From JACCXG01 sp963785755 (GTDB taxonomy: Bacteria; Acidobacteriota; Vicinamibacteria; Vicinamibacterales; 2-12-FULL-66-21): a DNA stretch of 64,000 nt. The stretch is from the NCBI GenBank assembly GCA_963785755.1, contig CAWAXG010000002.1, positions 558,001-622,000 on the forward strand. The letters are read 5' to 3'. Positions 1 to 8,526 of the stretch are shown here, piece after piece. The position numbers and the translations under genes are program-made. Under the pieces are notes generated by a model that saw only the letters and a program-made list of their open reading frames with translations, was not told the DNA's origin and searched no databases. Each line of letters begins with the position of its first letter. Position 1 is the stretch's first letter.

Positions 1-1395
1 CTCCTTGATCAATCCGCGCTGATCCAATCGGAAGTGTCCGGCGGGGAGCGAGGACATCTTTCGCACGGCTTCTTCCAGGCGGATGACGCCGCGCTTGCGG
101 ACGTACTCGCCGAGCACGCGTGCGTTGTTGCCGTAGCCGCGTGGGTGCGGCGCGCCCTCTCCGGCCTCGAGTACTCCGCTGTCGGACGCGAACCCGACGA
201 ACGGATGCCGCATGATGCGCTCGACATCGCCGTCCGACATGAAGTGGTAGACCATCGACGCGCCGCCGGCCAGCATCAAGTCGCGCGCCGCTTCGAGCTG
301 GGCGTCCGCCGAGTCCGACCCCTTCAATTTCGCGGCGACGTCTTTCATCGAGAGACCGTTGAGTGACGGATCGGGCCGGTACGATGCGACGACGGCGAAC
401 GCGAGATCCGACAGGCCGCGTTCGGCGAGCAGCGCCCGGATCTCCGATTTAATCTTTCCCCACTGCGCGGCATCGTTCAGCCTGAGGGCGATCGCGGCCT
501 GCCCTCCCTCGAGCGCCCATGCAGGAAAACGGATGCCGAGCCCCGAGCTCGCCGCGGTGTACGCGTACTGGTCGGCCAGCACGCTCACCCCTCGCGTCCG
601 CGCGGCATCGATCAGCGCCAGCGCTTTCTCGCTGGCGCCCCACCTGCTCGGACTGTCGACCTTGAGATGAGAAACCTGAACTCGCGCCCCGGTGATGAAT
701 CCAATGCGAAGCGTCTCGTCGAGCGCCGCCTCGAGAGCGGTGCCTTCGTTGCGCATGTGCGTCGCATAGACGCCGCCGGCGTTCGCCGCGATTCGGGCAA
801 GATCGACGATCTCGCTCGGCCGCGCGTACGTTCCGGGCACATACTGCAGCCCGGTCGAGAACCCCACCGCGCCGTCCGCCATGCCGCGCCAGACGAGCGA
901 CCGCATCTTCGCGAGATCTCCGGCCGTCGCCATGCGGTTTGCCGTTCCCATCACCGCCAAACGGACGGTGTTGTGCCCGATGAGTGTCGCGAAGTTCACC
1001 GAGACGCCCGTCTTCTCTACTTCGCCGAGCGCCTCGTCGATATCGAGCGCAGAGCTGCCGCAGTTGCCCGCGATGACCGTCGTCACACCCATCCGCACGA
1101 AGTTCTCGGCGAAGGGTCTGTCGACGATACGGTCCGCATGAGTGTGAACGTCGATGAAGCCTGGCGCGACGACCAGGCCGGTGGCATCGATGGCTTCGAG
1201 ACCCTGTGAGGCCGGGATCTTCCCGATCGAGGCGATGCGGCCTTTGCGGATTGCGAGATCGGCCCTGCGCGCGGGCTGCCCGGATCCATCGATCAGAGAG
1301 CCACCGGTAATGACGATGTCGAAGGACGGGACCTGAGCCGAGGCCGCACCGCTGAGAACGGCGAGCAACGCAGCCAGGAGCCGCGCCGGATGCAT
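1..1395 (-). CDS. N-acyl-D-amino-acid deacylase (D-aminoacylase) family amidohydrolase, C-terminus cut by window edge
   Basis: Translating the minus strand from the ATG at 1395 gives 465 codons with no stop, so the 3' end lies outside the window. Residues 1-20 form a signal peptide ending ASA-Q, so the protein is probably exported. Residues 22-60 carry the usual amidohydrolase opening (VITGGSLIDGSG), and APGFIDVHTHAD (H84, H86) gives the paired metal-binding histidines. The family's zinc-ligand cysteine is present as GNCGSS (C112). Further family marks are ATHMRNEG, QVSHLK and GFASDSG. In this family the enzyme hydrolyses N-acyl-D-amino acids or related dipeptides. The active site looks complete, unlike that of the paralogue at 6650-8362. 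Its substrate cannot be read from sequence. Confidence 0.88.
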   Translation of the reverse strand, partial: MHPARLLAALLAVLSGAASAQVPSFDIVITGGSLIDGSGQPARRADLAIRKGRIASIGKIPASQGLEAIDATGLVVAPGFIDVHTHADRIVDRPFAENFVRMGVTTVIAGNCGSSALDIDEALGEVEKTGVSVNFATLIGHNTVRLAVMGTANRMATAGDLAKMRSLVWRGMADGAVGFSTGLQYVPGTYARPSEIVDLARIAANAGGVYATHMRNEGTALEAALDETLRIGFITGARVQVSHLKVDSPSRWGASEKALALIDAARTRGVSVLADQYAYTAASSGLGIRFPAWALEGGQAAIALRLNDAAQWGKIKSEIRALLAERGLSDLAFAVVASYRPDPSLNGLSMKDVAAKLKGSDSADAQLEAARDLMLAGGASMVYHFMSDGDVERIMRHPFVGFASDSGVLEAGEGAPHPRGYGNNARVLGEYVRKRGVIRLEEAVRKMSSLPAGHFRLDQRGLIKE

Positions 1396-1409
1396 GGCTC
1401 AGTATAGGA

Positions 1410-1567
1410 GGATTGGCGAGATCCCTGGCTTGTGGATCTTCCGGACAGGTAGGCGAAATCCCTGGTCCCTAATCCCTGATCCGGAATCCTCATCCGGACG
1501 CGATCGGGATCCGGATCGGGATCCCCGATCGGAGGATTCTGGATCAGGGACTGGGGATTAGGGATTT
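1410..1567. repeat. low-complexity GATC/GGGATC-rich intergenic repeat
   Basis: This gap between two minus-strand genes is made of short iterations of GGATCC, GATCGGGATC and CCCTAATCCCTGAT-like words. A closely similar stretch occurs at 19266-19372, and a related GGGACTCGGG-type stretch lies at 24533-24670. It has no coding character. It covers most of the space in which a promoter for the D-aminoacylase gene would be expected. Confidence 0.6.
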
Positions 1568-1570
1568 CAT

Positions 1571-2059
1571 CTACGTGATCGGCGACCCGAGGCTGGCGTT
1601 AGTTCGCGAACCAGTCCCGCGCGGTCGCGAATCGCGCCCGCCGATGATGAGGAAGTCCGCATGAGCATCGACGTCGCTGCGATTGACGTTCATGACCCCC
1701 GGCTGCTTCACGAGCCTCTCACCGCCCCGCAACGAGAACTCGACGCGGTACTTCCCCGGCTTGACCTTGAACGTGAACCCTCCCGCGTTGTTGGTGGTCA
1801 CCCGCTGCCGCTCGTTGGTCGCGATGTTGATGACTTCGACCGTACGCCCCTCGATGGCGCCGGCGCTCTGCGGGCCACGCACGGTGCCGCTGATCGTGCC
1901 GTCGGACGTGACGGGCCTCGGACCGGTGTCGATGGACGGCACGCCTCGGCGGCACCCGACGACACCAACGACCGTCAAGATACCGATCGTGAGCCAGGTC
2001 AAGGCCGGCCGAGGAGCCCGGGAACGATCCCACACGCGCGAATGGGTAACTCTCACCAT
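1571..2059 (-). CDS. putative lipoprotein with carboxypeptidase-regulatory-like domain
   Basis: The product is about 162 residues. A long basic N-region is followed by a hydrophobic stretch (LTIGILTVVGVVGC) that ends in a lipobox cysteine near residue 36, so it is probably an exported lipoprotein. The remainder has the beta-sandwich signature of carboxypeptidase regulatory-like (CarboxypepD_reg/Cna-B-like) domains: GTISGTVRGPQSAG, then TTNNAGGFTFKVKPGKYRVEF. The ATG at 2059 is taken as the start; a GTG at 2062 precedes it. No strong ribosome-binding site is visible. Such domains are usually structural or substrate-binding, and no enzymatic residues can be seen. Confidence 0.6.
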   Translation of the reverse strand: MVRVTHSRVWDRSRAPRPALTWLTIGILTVVGVVGCRRGVPSIDTGPRPVTSDGTISGTVRGPQSAGAIEGRTVEVINIATNERQRVTTNNAGGFTFKVKPGKYRVEFSLRGGERLVKQPGVMNVNRSDVDAHADFLIIGGRDSRPRGTGSRTNASLGSPIT

Positions 2060-2111
2060 CACGCGAACGAAATGTGCAAACGGAAGGCCGTCTCACCGAG
2101 GTACGCGGATG

Positions 2112-2294
2112 TCAGCCTTCAATACGGGTAAGCTCGGCCTCGGCGGCGGTTGGCGTGTTGCTGAAGATGACCGTTCCGCGGCGCGCATTGCCGAACACTC
2201 GGGCGTTGTATTCCCTCGTGCACTGCCGCACCCACCACCATCCAGCTACCGCCGAGCCAAGGAGCACGGCGAAAAGTCCGATCGTTCGTGTCAC
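2112..2294 (-). CDS. small single-pass membrane protein, unknown function
   Basis: The 60-residue product has one hydrophobic segment near the N-terminus (TIGLFAVLLGSAVAGWWW, residues 4-21) and a charged C-terminal tail. The GTG at 2294 is chosen because a strong Shine-Dalgarno sequence (GGAGGAGG) lies a few bases upstream; a longer reading from 2372 has no such signal. The gene lies between the lipoprotein and the MutS-like gene on the same strand. I recognise no family. Confidence 0.45.
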   Translation of the reverse strand: MTRTIGLFAVLLGSAVAGWWWVRQCTREYNARVFGNARRGTVIFSNTPTAAEAELTRIEG

Positions 2295-2382
2295 GAGTTC
2301 CCTCCTCCGAGCCCGGCTGCTCGCAACGCCGATGCCAGACATCAGCACGCGACCAAACGGTGCATGCTCCAACGGCCGAGTC

Positions 2383-4251
2383 TCACTCCACGTCTATCCC
2401 GATCAAATGCATCAGCTTGAGCGCGTTGCGTGATGTGGCGAGCCCCGGACGGAGCCGGTAGTCGAACGACATGGCGCCGTGTTCGTCCACGGTTTCGGTG
2501 AAGTGGACGAAGCGGGCAGCCGTGTTCATCGGCTCCTCGCTCGCGATCGCGAGATCGTGAGTGGTCATCGCGCCGATCGCCCCCGACTTCAGGAGCTGGC
2601 GGGCGACGCCGCGCACGGCAACGGCCCGTTCCGCGGTGTTGGTGCCCTGCAGGATCTCGTCGAGCAGGTAAAAGACCACGCGGCCTTCGAGAGGATGGCG
2701 GGCGCGATCCACGATGCCTTTGAGCCGGGCCAGCGCCGCCATGAAGTACGACAAACCCTGTTCGAGCGAATCCTGGACGCGGATGCTGGTCGCCAGATCG
2801 ACCGGCGGCATGCGAAGCGACGTGGCGCATACGGGCGCGCCCGCCTGCGCGAAGACGATGTTCAGTCCGACGGCGCGAAGGAGAGTGCTCTTGCCTGACA
2901 TGTTCGAGCCGGTGATCAGCAGCAGCGTGCCTTGAGGGCCGATCTCGACGTCGTTTCCGACGCGCCGTTCGTCGTGAATGAGCGGGTGCCCGAGGTTGGC
3001 CGCAAGGAACAGGTCATGGTCATCGCGGGGCGACTCGATGATCTCGGGAAAGCACCAGCCGGGATTGTCCGCCTTGACCTGGGCGAACGCGGTCAGCGCG
3101 TCGAGCTCGCCGAGCGCCTGCATCCAGCCGCGAACGCCAGGACCGACGGCCCGCCGCCAGGCGTCGAGCGCGAAGAACACGTGGAAATCCCACAGAGTGA
3201 GCGCCTGAACGATGAAGTGGAAGATGCCGGCGCTCGAGCCGAGCTTCGCGAAGCCGAGGATGCGATTCAGCTGACGCAGGCGCTCCGGGGCCGAGGATCC
3301 GGATGCGGCAAGGCGCGCCTGGATCGCCTTGATGCAGGCGGTGCCGGCAGGGGCGGCCCCGGCGTGCGCGAACAGGTTCGCGTATCTGGTGAAGGCGTGC
3401 TGGCCGGCGCCGGCTCGATGGAACTCGGCGTGCACCTGCCAGGCGGTCGCGAACGAGATGACGACGCCAACCGCCATCGGGACGAGCCAGAACGCGGCCG
3501 GAGCCACGCCCGCGATCTGGAGAGCGAGCAGCAGCCAGATCGACGCGGCAAGCGCGATCGCGGTGCCGCGGAGCGCCCTGGCGCGAGAAGCCGTCATCGG
3601 TCCGGCGCTTTCCGCCCAGCGGAGAAAGTGTTCGAGCTCGGCGGGTCGCACCGCCGCCGCAAGCCGGCCGTGAGCGGCCAGCTCTTCGCGCCAATCATGC
3701 ACGTCCGCGAGGCTCGCAACCCCCTGCTGGCGCTCGGCGATCGTGCGGGGGACGCTCGGCCACAACAACCAGCGCTGCAGCGTCTCCGTGCCGGGCGCGG
3801 TGGCCGCCGGTCCCAGCCACTGCATCGCGGACGCCCGGCCGAACAGATCGAGATCGAGCGCAAACTGATGGTGCTCGACGCGACAGGCATGCGTGTCGCG
3901 CTGCGAGGGGCTCGCCAGACCAGCGAGCGGAGGCTCGGCAGGAGGCAGCACGTCCCAGGCGCGGCCGATCCTGGCGAGCGCGTGCCGATTGACGACGTGC
4001 AGGGCGTCGAACCAGGCAACGCGTTCGTCGACCCGTGCATGCCAGACCATCAGGACCGCGAACACGAACAGCAGCACACCGCCGGCAATCAGCGGAAGCG
4101 CCGCAAAGTCGTGCGCGGCACTCCAGACCACCAGCGCGGCGCCCGGAAGGAACGACGCGAGCCTGAGGCGCGAAATGCGCGCGGACAGGCGCATCTCTTC
4201 GTCGCGTCGCGCGGCATGGGCCGCGGCACGCTGTTCGTAGCGGGCGATCAT
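2383..4251 (-). CDS. membrane-anchored MutS-family ATPase (MutS domain V-like)
   Basis: The 622-residue protein has the MutS C-terminal ATPase: Walker A TGSNMSGKSTLLRAVGLN near residue 445, the ABC-type signature region SIRVQDSLEQGLSYFMAAL, Walker B VVFYLLDEILQGTN near residue 527, and the switch histidine in AMTTHD. The mismatch-recognition domain of true MutS (about 850 residues) is absent. Two hydrophobic pairs, at about residues 31-75 and 225-275, predict membrane insertion. This matches the roughly 600-residue MutS-related proteins of unknown role rather than the repair enzyme. It overlaps the upstream methyltransferase gene by four bases (ATGA, 4248-4251), so the two are probably co-translated. 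Confidence 0.85.
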   Translation of the reverse strand: MIARYEQRAAAHAARRDEEMRLSARISRLRLASFLPGAALVVWSAAHDFAALPLIAGGVLLFVFAVLMVWHARVDERVAWFDALHVVNRHALARIGRAWDVLPPAEPPLAGLASPSQRDTHACRVEHHQFALDLDLFGRASAMQWLGPAATAPGTETLQRWLLWPSVPRTIAERQQGVASLADVHDWREELAAHGRLAAAVRPAELEHFLRWAESAGPMTASRARALRGTAIALAASIWLLLALQIAGVAPAAFWLVPMAVGVVISFATAWQVHAEFHRAGAGQHAFTRYANLFAHAGAAPAGTACIKAIQARLAASGSSAPERLRQLNRILGFAKLGSSAGIFHFIVQALTLWDFHVFFALDAWRRAVGPGVRGWMQALGELDALTAFAQVKADNPGWCFPEIIESPRDDHDLFLAANLGHPLIHDERRVGNDVEIGPQGTLLLITGSNMSGKSTLLRAVGLNIVFAQAGAPVCATSLRMPPVDLATSIRVQDSLEQGLSYFMAALARLKGIVDRARHPLEGRVVFYLLDEILQGTNTAERAVAVRGVARQLLKSGAIGAMTTHDLAIASEEPMNTAARFVHFTETVDEHGAMSFDYRLRPGLATSRNALKLMHLIGIDVE

Positions 4252-5024
4252 GCCGGCTTTCGCGCGGTGATGTTGAGACGCTGGTAATCGAGGACGAACG
4301 GCGGGTCGTCGTTCCGGAACATGTCGGTGAGCTGGCCGGTAAAACAGTCGCGAAGCTCGATCGGCAGCCGATCGAGATGATGCCGGATGCAGACGACGGC
4401 GGTGAATTCAGCGAACGCGCCGTGATCCCGAAGGTCGACGGGCGCCGGTTCGAGCGACGTCTCGACGTCGCAAAACCCCGCGGTGGCCAGTCGCGTCGCT
4501 GTGATCTCGGGGTCGGCGAAATACCACGGATCGCGCCAGCGGCGAAAGAACTGATCGTAAGGGGCGGCAGCCATCAGCCGTCCCGCTCGTTCGAGCAGGC
4601 GGTGCAGGTTGCCAACGCCGCCGCACTGCGCGACGAACCGTCCACCAGCGGTCAGCGCGGCGAAGGCGCTGGCGAACACGGCCTCGTGGTCGTGAATCCA
4701 GTGGAGGGTCGCGGCGCTGAACACGGCATCGAAGGCGTGGTTGAACGGCAGCGCCGCGCCGTCGCCCTGAAGATACGAGACCCCTGCCCCGCCGTCCTCG
4801 GCGCCCGCCCGCGCGACGGCGATCATGGCGCCGGACCGATCGAGACCGACGACGCGGCCGCCGGTGACCGCCGCGGCGATCTGGCGCGTGAGGCGGCCGG
4901 TGCCGCATCCCAGGTCGAGGATCCGCTCGCCGTGATTCGGGTTCAGGCGCGCGATGACGCGCAGCCCCCAGTCGAACTGCGGGTCGGAAACCCGGTGGTA
5001 GCGAGACGCGTCCCAGTCACTCAT
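4248..5024 (-). CDS. class I SAM-dependent methyltransferase (trans-aconitate methyltransferase-like)
   Basis: The ATG at 5024 (MSDWDASRYHRVS) gives 258 residues, the usual size for this family. The open frame extends upstream to 5624, but only through repeat-derived sequence. The SAM-binding motif is ILDLGCGTGRLTRQI (about residues 35-49), followed by the acidic strand VVGLDRSGAMI and the motif II/III region ALPFNHAFDAVFSAATLHWI. The pattern resembles trans-aconitate 2-methyltransferase and malonyl-ACP O-methyltransferase relatives. The substrate is not determined. It is translationally coupled to the MutS-like ATPase. Confidence 0.82.
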   Translation of the reverse strand: MSDWDASRYHRVSDPQFDWGLRVIARLNPNHGERILDLGCGTGRLTRQIAAAVTGGRVVGLDRSGAMIAVARAGAEDGGAGVSYLQGDGAALPFNHAFDAVFSAATLHWIHDHEAVFASAFAALTAGGRFVAQCGGVGNLHRLLERAGRLMAAAPYDQFFRRWRDPWYFADPEITATRLATAGFCDVETSLEPAPVDLRDHGAFAEFTAVVCIRHHLDRLPIELRDCFTGQLTDMFRNDDPPFVLDYQRLNITARKPA

Positions 5025-5048
5025 CGGTTTCGAACTTGATCTTAGGCC

Positions 5049-5070
5049 TGCCCTGAGCCTGTCGAAGGGC
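5049..5070. repeat. single copy of palindromic CCTGAGCCTGTCGAAGG repeat
   Basis: This is one copy of the dispersed repeat, here in the orientation opposite to the array at 5181-5324. It lies upstream of the methyltransferase start, between the divergent methyltransferase and creatininase-like genes. Confidence 0.8.
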
Positions 5071-5125
5071 ATTCCAGTGTACAGTCCGTCAAAACCCGGC
5101 AGTCGTCCAATACCGCGAGGTGCGC

Positions 5126-6622
5126 ATGCGGCGGTTGATGATGATCCCGTTGGCAGTCTTCTTTGCACTGGTCGGCAGGTCCCTTCGACAAGCTCATGGG
5201 CAGGCCCTTTCGACAGGCTCAGGGCAGGCCCTTTCGACAGGCTCAGGGCAGGCCCTTTCGACAGGCTCAGGGCAGGCCCTTTCGACAGGCTCAGGGCAGG
5301 CCCTTTCGACAGGCTCAGGGCAGGGTGCACAGCAGCCACCCGCATCTTCCGGCCGCACGGTCGGCACGCGGCTGGAGGCCATCTCGTGGCAGGCGGCCGA
5401 GAGTCAACTGAAGCCGGACTCGGTCGTCGTGCTGCCGCTCGGGGCCGGCGCGTCCGAACACGGGCCGCATCTTCCCCTGGGCACCGACCTGCGGCTCGCC
5501 GAGTACCTGACCCGACGCGTCCTCGATGACATGGACGTCGTCGTCGCTCCGACGCTGTCCTACCACCACTATTCGGCTTTCGTGGAATACCCCGGCTCGG
5601 CGTCCACATCGTTGAACACGGCAAGGGATCTCACCGCGGATGTGGCGCGCTCGCTCGCGCGCTTCGGCCCGAAACGCTTCTACGTGCTCAACACCAGTCC
5701 GGTGACGATGCCGGCGCTTGCTGAAGCAGCAAAAGTCGTCGCACGCGACGGGCTCGTCCTGCGCTACACGGATCCGCGCGCGCGGCTCGAGGCGGCCGCG
5801 CGCCCGCGACAGCCGTTCGGCAGCCACGCCGACGAAGTCGAAACCTCGATGATGCTGTACGTGGATGCGTCGCTCGTCGACATGAACAAGGCTACCCGCG
5901 AGCTCGCCGGCGAGTCCGTGCCGTTTCAGCTTTCACGCCGGGAAGGCGGCCGCGCCACCTACTCGCCGAGCGGCGTCTGGGGAGATGCCACGCTGGCCAC
6001 CCGGGAGAAGGGACGCATTTTCGTCGAGGCGCTCGTCCGGGCGATTCGCCTCGACATCGAGGATCTTCGCCGTACGGCGCCCGCTCCGGCGACGGCGGCG
6101 ACAGCGTCCGCGCTGCCGGCCGGCCAGCCTCAGCCGCGACCCGCAGCCGGCCGCGCAGAATGTCTGCCGGGCGACGATCGCGCGATTCGCGGAATCGGAC
6201 CGGCGTTTTCAACCGCCTGGTTGAATCTGGATGCGATCTACCTCGCGAGCTTCTGGAACCCCGAGGGAGACATGGTGCACCCCGATGGGTACTTCGAGAG
6301 TTCGGCACAGACCATCCGCGAGAACCGCACGACGCTGTTCATGCGCCGGGAATACCGGAACTCGCGGCACGGCCTGTCGTTCGGCCAGATCCGCTGCCTC
6401 TCCGGAGACATTGCGATCGCCGATGGAAAGTGGGATCTGCGCGGCGTCACCGACGAGAAGGGCGGCGTGATCCCACCGGTCGAAGGGCTCGTCACGCTGG
6501 TCCTCAAGAGGCGCGGCGGCGGCTGGGGGATCGAGGCGTACCGCTACACCATGAAACAGACGCTGAACCTCAAACAGCCAACGCTGCTCAATCGCCCGGG
6601 CTTCACCGACATCAACAAATGA
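5126..6622 (+). CDS. secreted creatininase-family protein with C-terminal SnoaL/DUF4440-like domain
   Basis: About 498 residues from the ATG at 5126, which has GCGAGG upstream. An N-terminal hydrophobic signal (residues 1-20) is followed by about 48 residues encoded by the tandem repeat at 5181-5324 (8-residue unit, QALSTGSG). The creatininase domain follows: PLGAGASEHGPHLPLGTD and GSHADEVETSMML carry most metal-site residues. The family's Asn-His-Gly-Gly-Asn element is replaced by LNTSPVTMP, so at least one metal ligand is missing. After about residue 345 a second domain (AWLNLDAIYLASFWNPEGD... to the end) resembles SnoaL/SgcJ-type DUF4440 folds. The hydrolase activity is therefore doubtful. 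The protein is probably periplasmic. Confidence 0.75.
   Translation: MRRLMMIPLAVFFALVGRSLRQAHGQALSTGSGQALSTGSGQALSTGSGQALSTGSGQALSTGSGQGAQQPPASSGRTVGTRLEAISWQAAESQLKPDSVVVLPLGAGASEHGPHLPLGTDLRLAEYLTRRVLDDMDVVVAPTLSYHHYSAFVEYPGSASTSLNTARDLTADVARSLARFGPKRFYVLNTSPVTMPALAEAAKVVARDGLVLRYTDPRARLEAAARPRQPFGSHADEVETSMMLYVDASLVDMNKATRELAGESVPFQLSRREGGRATYSPSGVWGDATLATREKGRIFVEALVRAIRLDIEDLRRTAPAPATAATASALPAGQPQPRPAAGRAECLPGDDRAIRGIGPAFSTAWLNLDAIYLASFWNPEGDMVHPDGYFESSAQTIRENRTTLFMRREYRNSRHGLSFGQIRCLSGDIAIADGKWDLRGVTDEKGGVIPPVEGLVTLVLKRRGGGWGIEAYRYTMKQTLNLKQPTLLNRPGFTDINK
5181..5324. repeat. tandem 24-bp repeat array (CCCTTTCGACAGGCTCAGGG unit)
   Basis: Five near-identical 24-bp units and one variant unit lie head to tail. 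Each contains the CCTTCGACAGGCTCAGGGCAGG core. Because 24 is divisible by three, the array is read in frame in the creatininase-like gene as an 8-residue repeat. Single or double copies of the same core recur at 5049-5070, 11433-11473, 49999-50021 and 50164-50188, in both orientations. There are no unique spacers, so this is not CRISPR. Confidence 0.92.
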
Positions 6623-6649
6623 TCCGAACTCCAAGCACATAAACCCCCC

Positions 6650-8362
6650 ATGCTGTGGCGCACCCGTGCGGCTCTCTTCGTCTTCGCGTGCACCCTGCTG
6701 GTCGGCGACCCGGTCGCGATCCAGCCGCAGACCTTCGATGTCCTGATTCGCAACGGCACCGTCTATGACGGGACCGGCGGGCCCGGACGCCGTGTGGACG
6801 TCGGCGTCCGCGGCGATCGCATCGCCGGTGTTGGCGATTTCGCTCAGGCCAAGGCCGGCCTGGTCATCGACGCCGACGGGCTGGCCGTGGCGCCCGGATT
6901 CATCAACATGCTGTCCTGGTCGACCGAATCGCTGCTCGTCGACGGCCGGTCGCAAGGCGAGATCCGTCAGGGGGTAACCACCCAGATCTTCGGGGAAGGC
7001 AGCTCGATGGGACCGCTGAACGCCGCGATGAAGAAGCGGATGGTCGAGCAGATGGGTGACATCAAGTACCAGATCACCTGGACGACGCTGTCCGAGTATC
7101 TGCGGGAATTGGAGCGGCGCGGGATCTCGCAGAACGTGGCGTCGTTCCTCGGCGCGACGACCGTACGGGAGCACGTGATCGGTCTCGCCGATCGCAAGCC
7201 GACGGCGGCCGAGCTCGGCGCGATGCGCGACATCGTGCGCCGCGAGATGGAAGCCGGCGCGCTCGGGATCGGCTCGTCGCTGATCTACGCTCCGGCCTTC
7301 TATGCCACGACCGATGAGCTGATCGAGCTGTGCAAGGTCGCGGCGAAGTACAAGGGCAAGTACATCTCCCACATCCGCAGCGAGGGCAACCGCCTCCTCG
7401 AGGCCGTGCAGGAGCTGCTGCGCATCAGCCGGGGCGCGGGCATTCCCGCGGAGATCTATCACCTCAAGGCCGCGGGCGAGGCGAACTGGCCGAAGCTGGA
7501 ACGCGTCATCGAGCTCGTGGAGTCGGCCCGGCGAAGCGGTCTGAAGATCACCGCCGACATGTACACGTATCCGGCCGGAGCGACCGGGCTCGACGCGTCG
7601 ATGCCGCCCTGGGTGCTGGATGGCGGCTACGACGCGGCCTACAAGCGGCTCGCCAATCCCGAAACGCGAAAGAAGATCGCGGCGGCGATTCGCACACCAT
7701 CCACGGAGTGGGAAAACCTCTACCTCGCGGCCGGTTCTCCCGAGCGGGTACTGCTCGTGGAGTTCAAGTCGGAGGCGCTCAAGCCGCTGACCGGCAAGAC
7801 ACTGGCGGAAGTGGCGAAGGGGCGCGGTGAGGATCCGGTCGACACGATCATGAACCTCGTGCTCGAGGACCGATCGCGCGTCGGCACCGTCTACTTCATG
7901 ATGGCCGAGGAGAACCTCCGGCGTCAGATTCGCCTGCCATGGATCTCCTTTGGCTCCGACGCCTCGTCCATGGCGCCCGAGCCGCCGTTCACGCGATCGT
8001 CAGCGCATCCGCGCGCGTACGGCAACTTCGCGAGGCTGCTGGGCAAGTACGTGCGAGAGGAAAAAGTGATTCCGCTGGCCGAGGCGGTCCACCGCTTGAG
8101 CGGCCTCCCCGCAACGAATCTCGAGCTGGAAGGACGGGGATTCCTCAAGGACGGGATGTTCGCGGACGTCGTCGTGTTCGATCCGGAGACCATCGCCGAT
8201 CGCGCCACCTTCGAGAAGCCGCATCAGTACGCCGTCGGCGTGAAGCACGTGCTCGTCAACGGCACGCGCGTGCTCGCCGACGGGGAGCATACCGGCGCCA
8301 GGCCGGGGCGGGCGGTATGGGGGCAGGGGAAAGTAGCTGCACAAGGCTCAAGTAGCAAGTGA
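6650..8362 (+). CDS. D-aminoacylase-family amidohydrolase with altered metal site
   Basis: The 570-residue protein has a signal peptide (residues 1-25) and the amidohydrolase opening VLIRNGTVYDGTGGPGRR. Where the family has FIDxHxH, this protein has APGFINMLSWSTESL, so both histidines are absent. The zinc-ligand cysteine region is IFGEGSSMGPL, without cysteine. Downstream metal-site elements persist: SHIRSEGNRLLEAV, IYHLKAAGEANW and SFGSDASSMAPE. The C-terminus (GRGFLKDGMFADVVVFDPE) is typical. It lies 28 bp after the creatininase-like gene and probably shares its transcript. The enzyme probably uses a changed metal centre; I cannot say whether it is active. Confidence 0.8.
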   Translation: MLWRTRAALFVFACTLLVGDPVAIQPQTFDVLIRNGTVYDGTGGPGRRVDVGVRGDRIAGVGDFAQAKAGLVIDADGLAVAPGFINMLSWSTESLLVDGRSQGEIRQGVTTQIFGEGSSMGPLNAAMKKRMVEQMGDIKYQITWTTLSEYLRELERRGISQNVASFLGATTVREHVIGLADRKPTAAELGAMRDIVRREMEAGALGIGSSLIYAPAFYATTDELIELCKVAAKYKGKYISHIRSEGNRLLEAVQELLRISRGAGIPAEIYHLKAAGEANWPKLERVIELVESARRSGLKITADMYTYPAGATGLDASMPPWVLDGGYDAAYKRLANPETRKKIAAAIRTPSTEWENLYLAAGSPERVLLVEFKSEALKPLTGKTLAEVAKGRGEDPVDTIMNLVLEDRSRVGTVYFMMAEENLRRQIRLPWISFGSDASSMAPEPPFTRSSAHPRAYGNFARLLGKYVREEKVIPLAEAVHRLSGLPATNLELEGRGFLKDGMFADVVVFDPETIADRATFEKPHQYAVGVKHVLVNGTRVLADGEHTGARPGRAVWGQGKVAAQGSSSK

Positions 8363-8428
8363 CAAGTACCACGGAATGAAACCGTTCACCGGTCCTCCAC
8401 CTGATTCTTTTTCACAGGGAGGACGGGA

Positions 8429-8462
8429 GGACGGAGTCTTCATGATCTTCGCCGCTCCGTCC
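8429..8462. terminator. inverted repeat between convergent genes, possible bidirectional terminator
   Basis: GGACGGAG at 8429-8436 pairs with CTCCGTCC at 8455-8462 across an 18-nt loop, in the 164-bp gap between two converging genes. There is no clear T-run, so intrinsic termination is only suggested. Three short CGTCGTGC iterations follow near 8470-8495. Confidence 0.35.
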
Positions 8463-8526
8463 TTCGTACCGTCGTGCCGTCGTGCCGTCGTGCGGCGCGA
8501 AGCGCAATTCGTTTTTCTGCGGAGTG

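Noticed and set aside
5181..5324. CRISPR array
   Set aside because: Units are directly abutting 24-bp repeats without unique spacers, and no cas genes are present.
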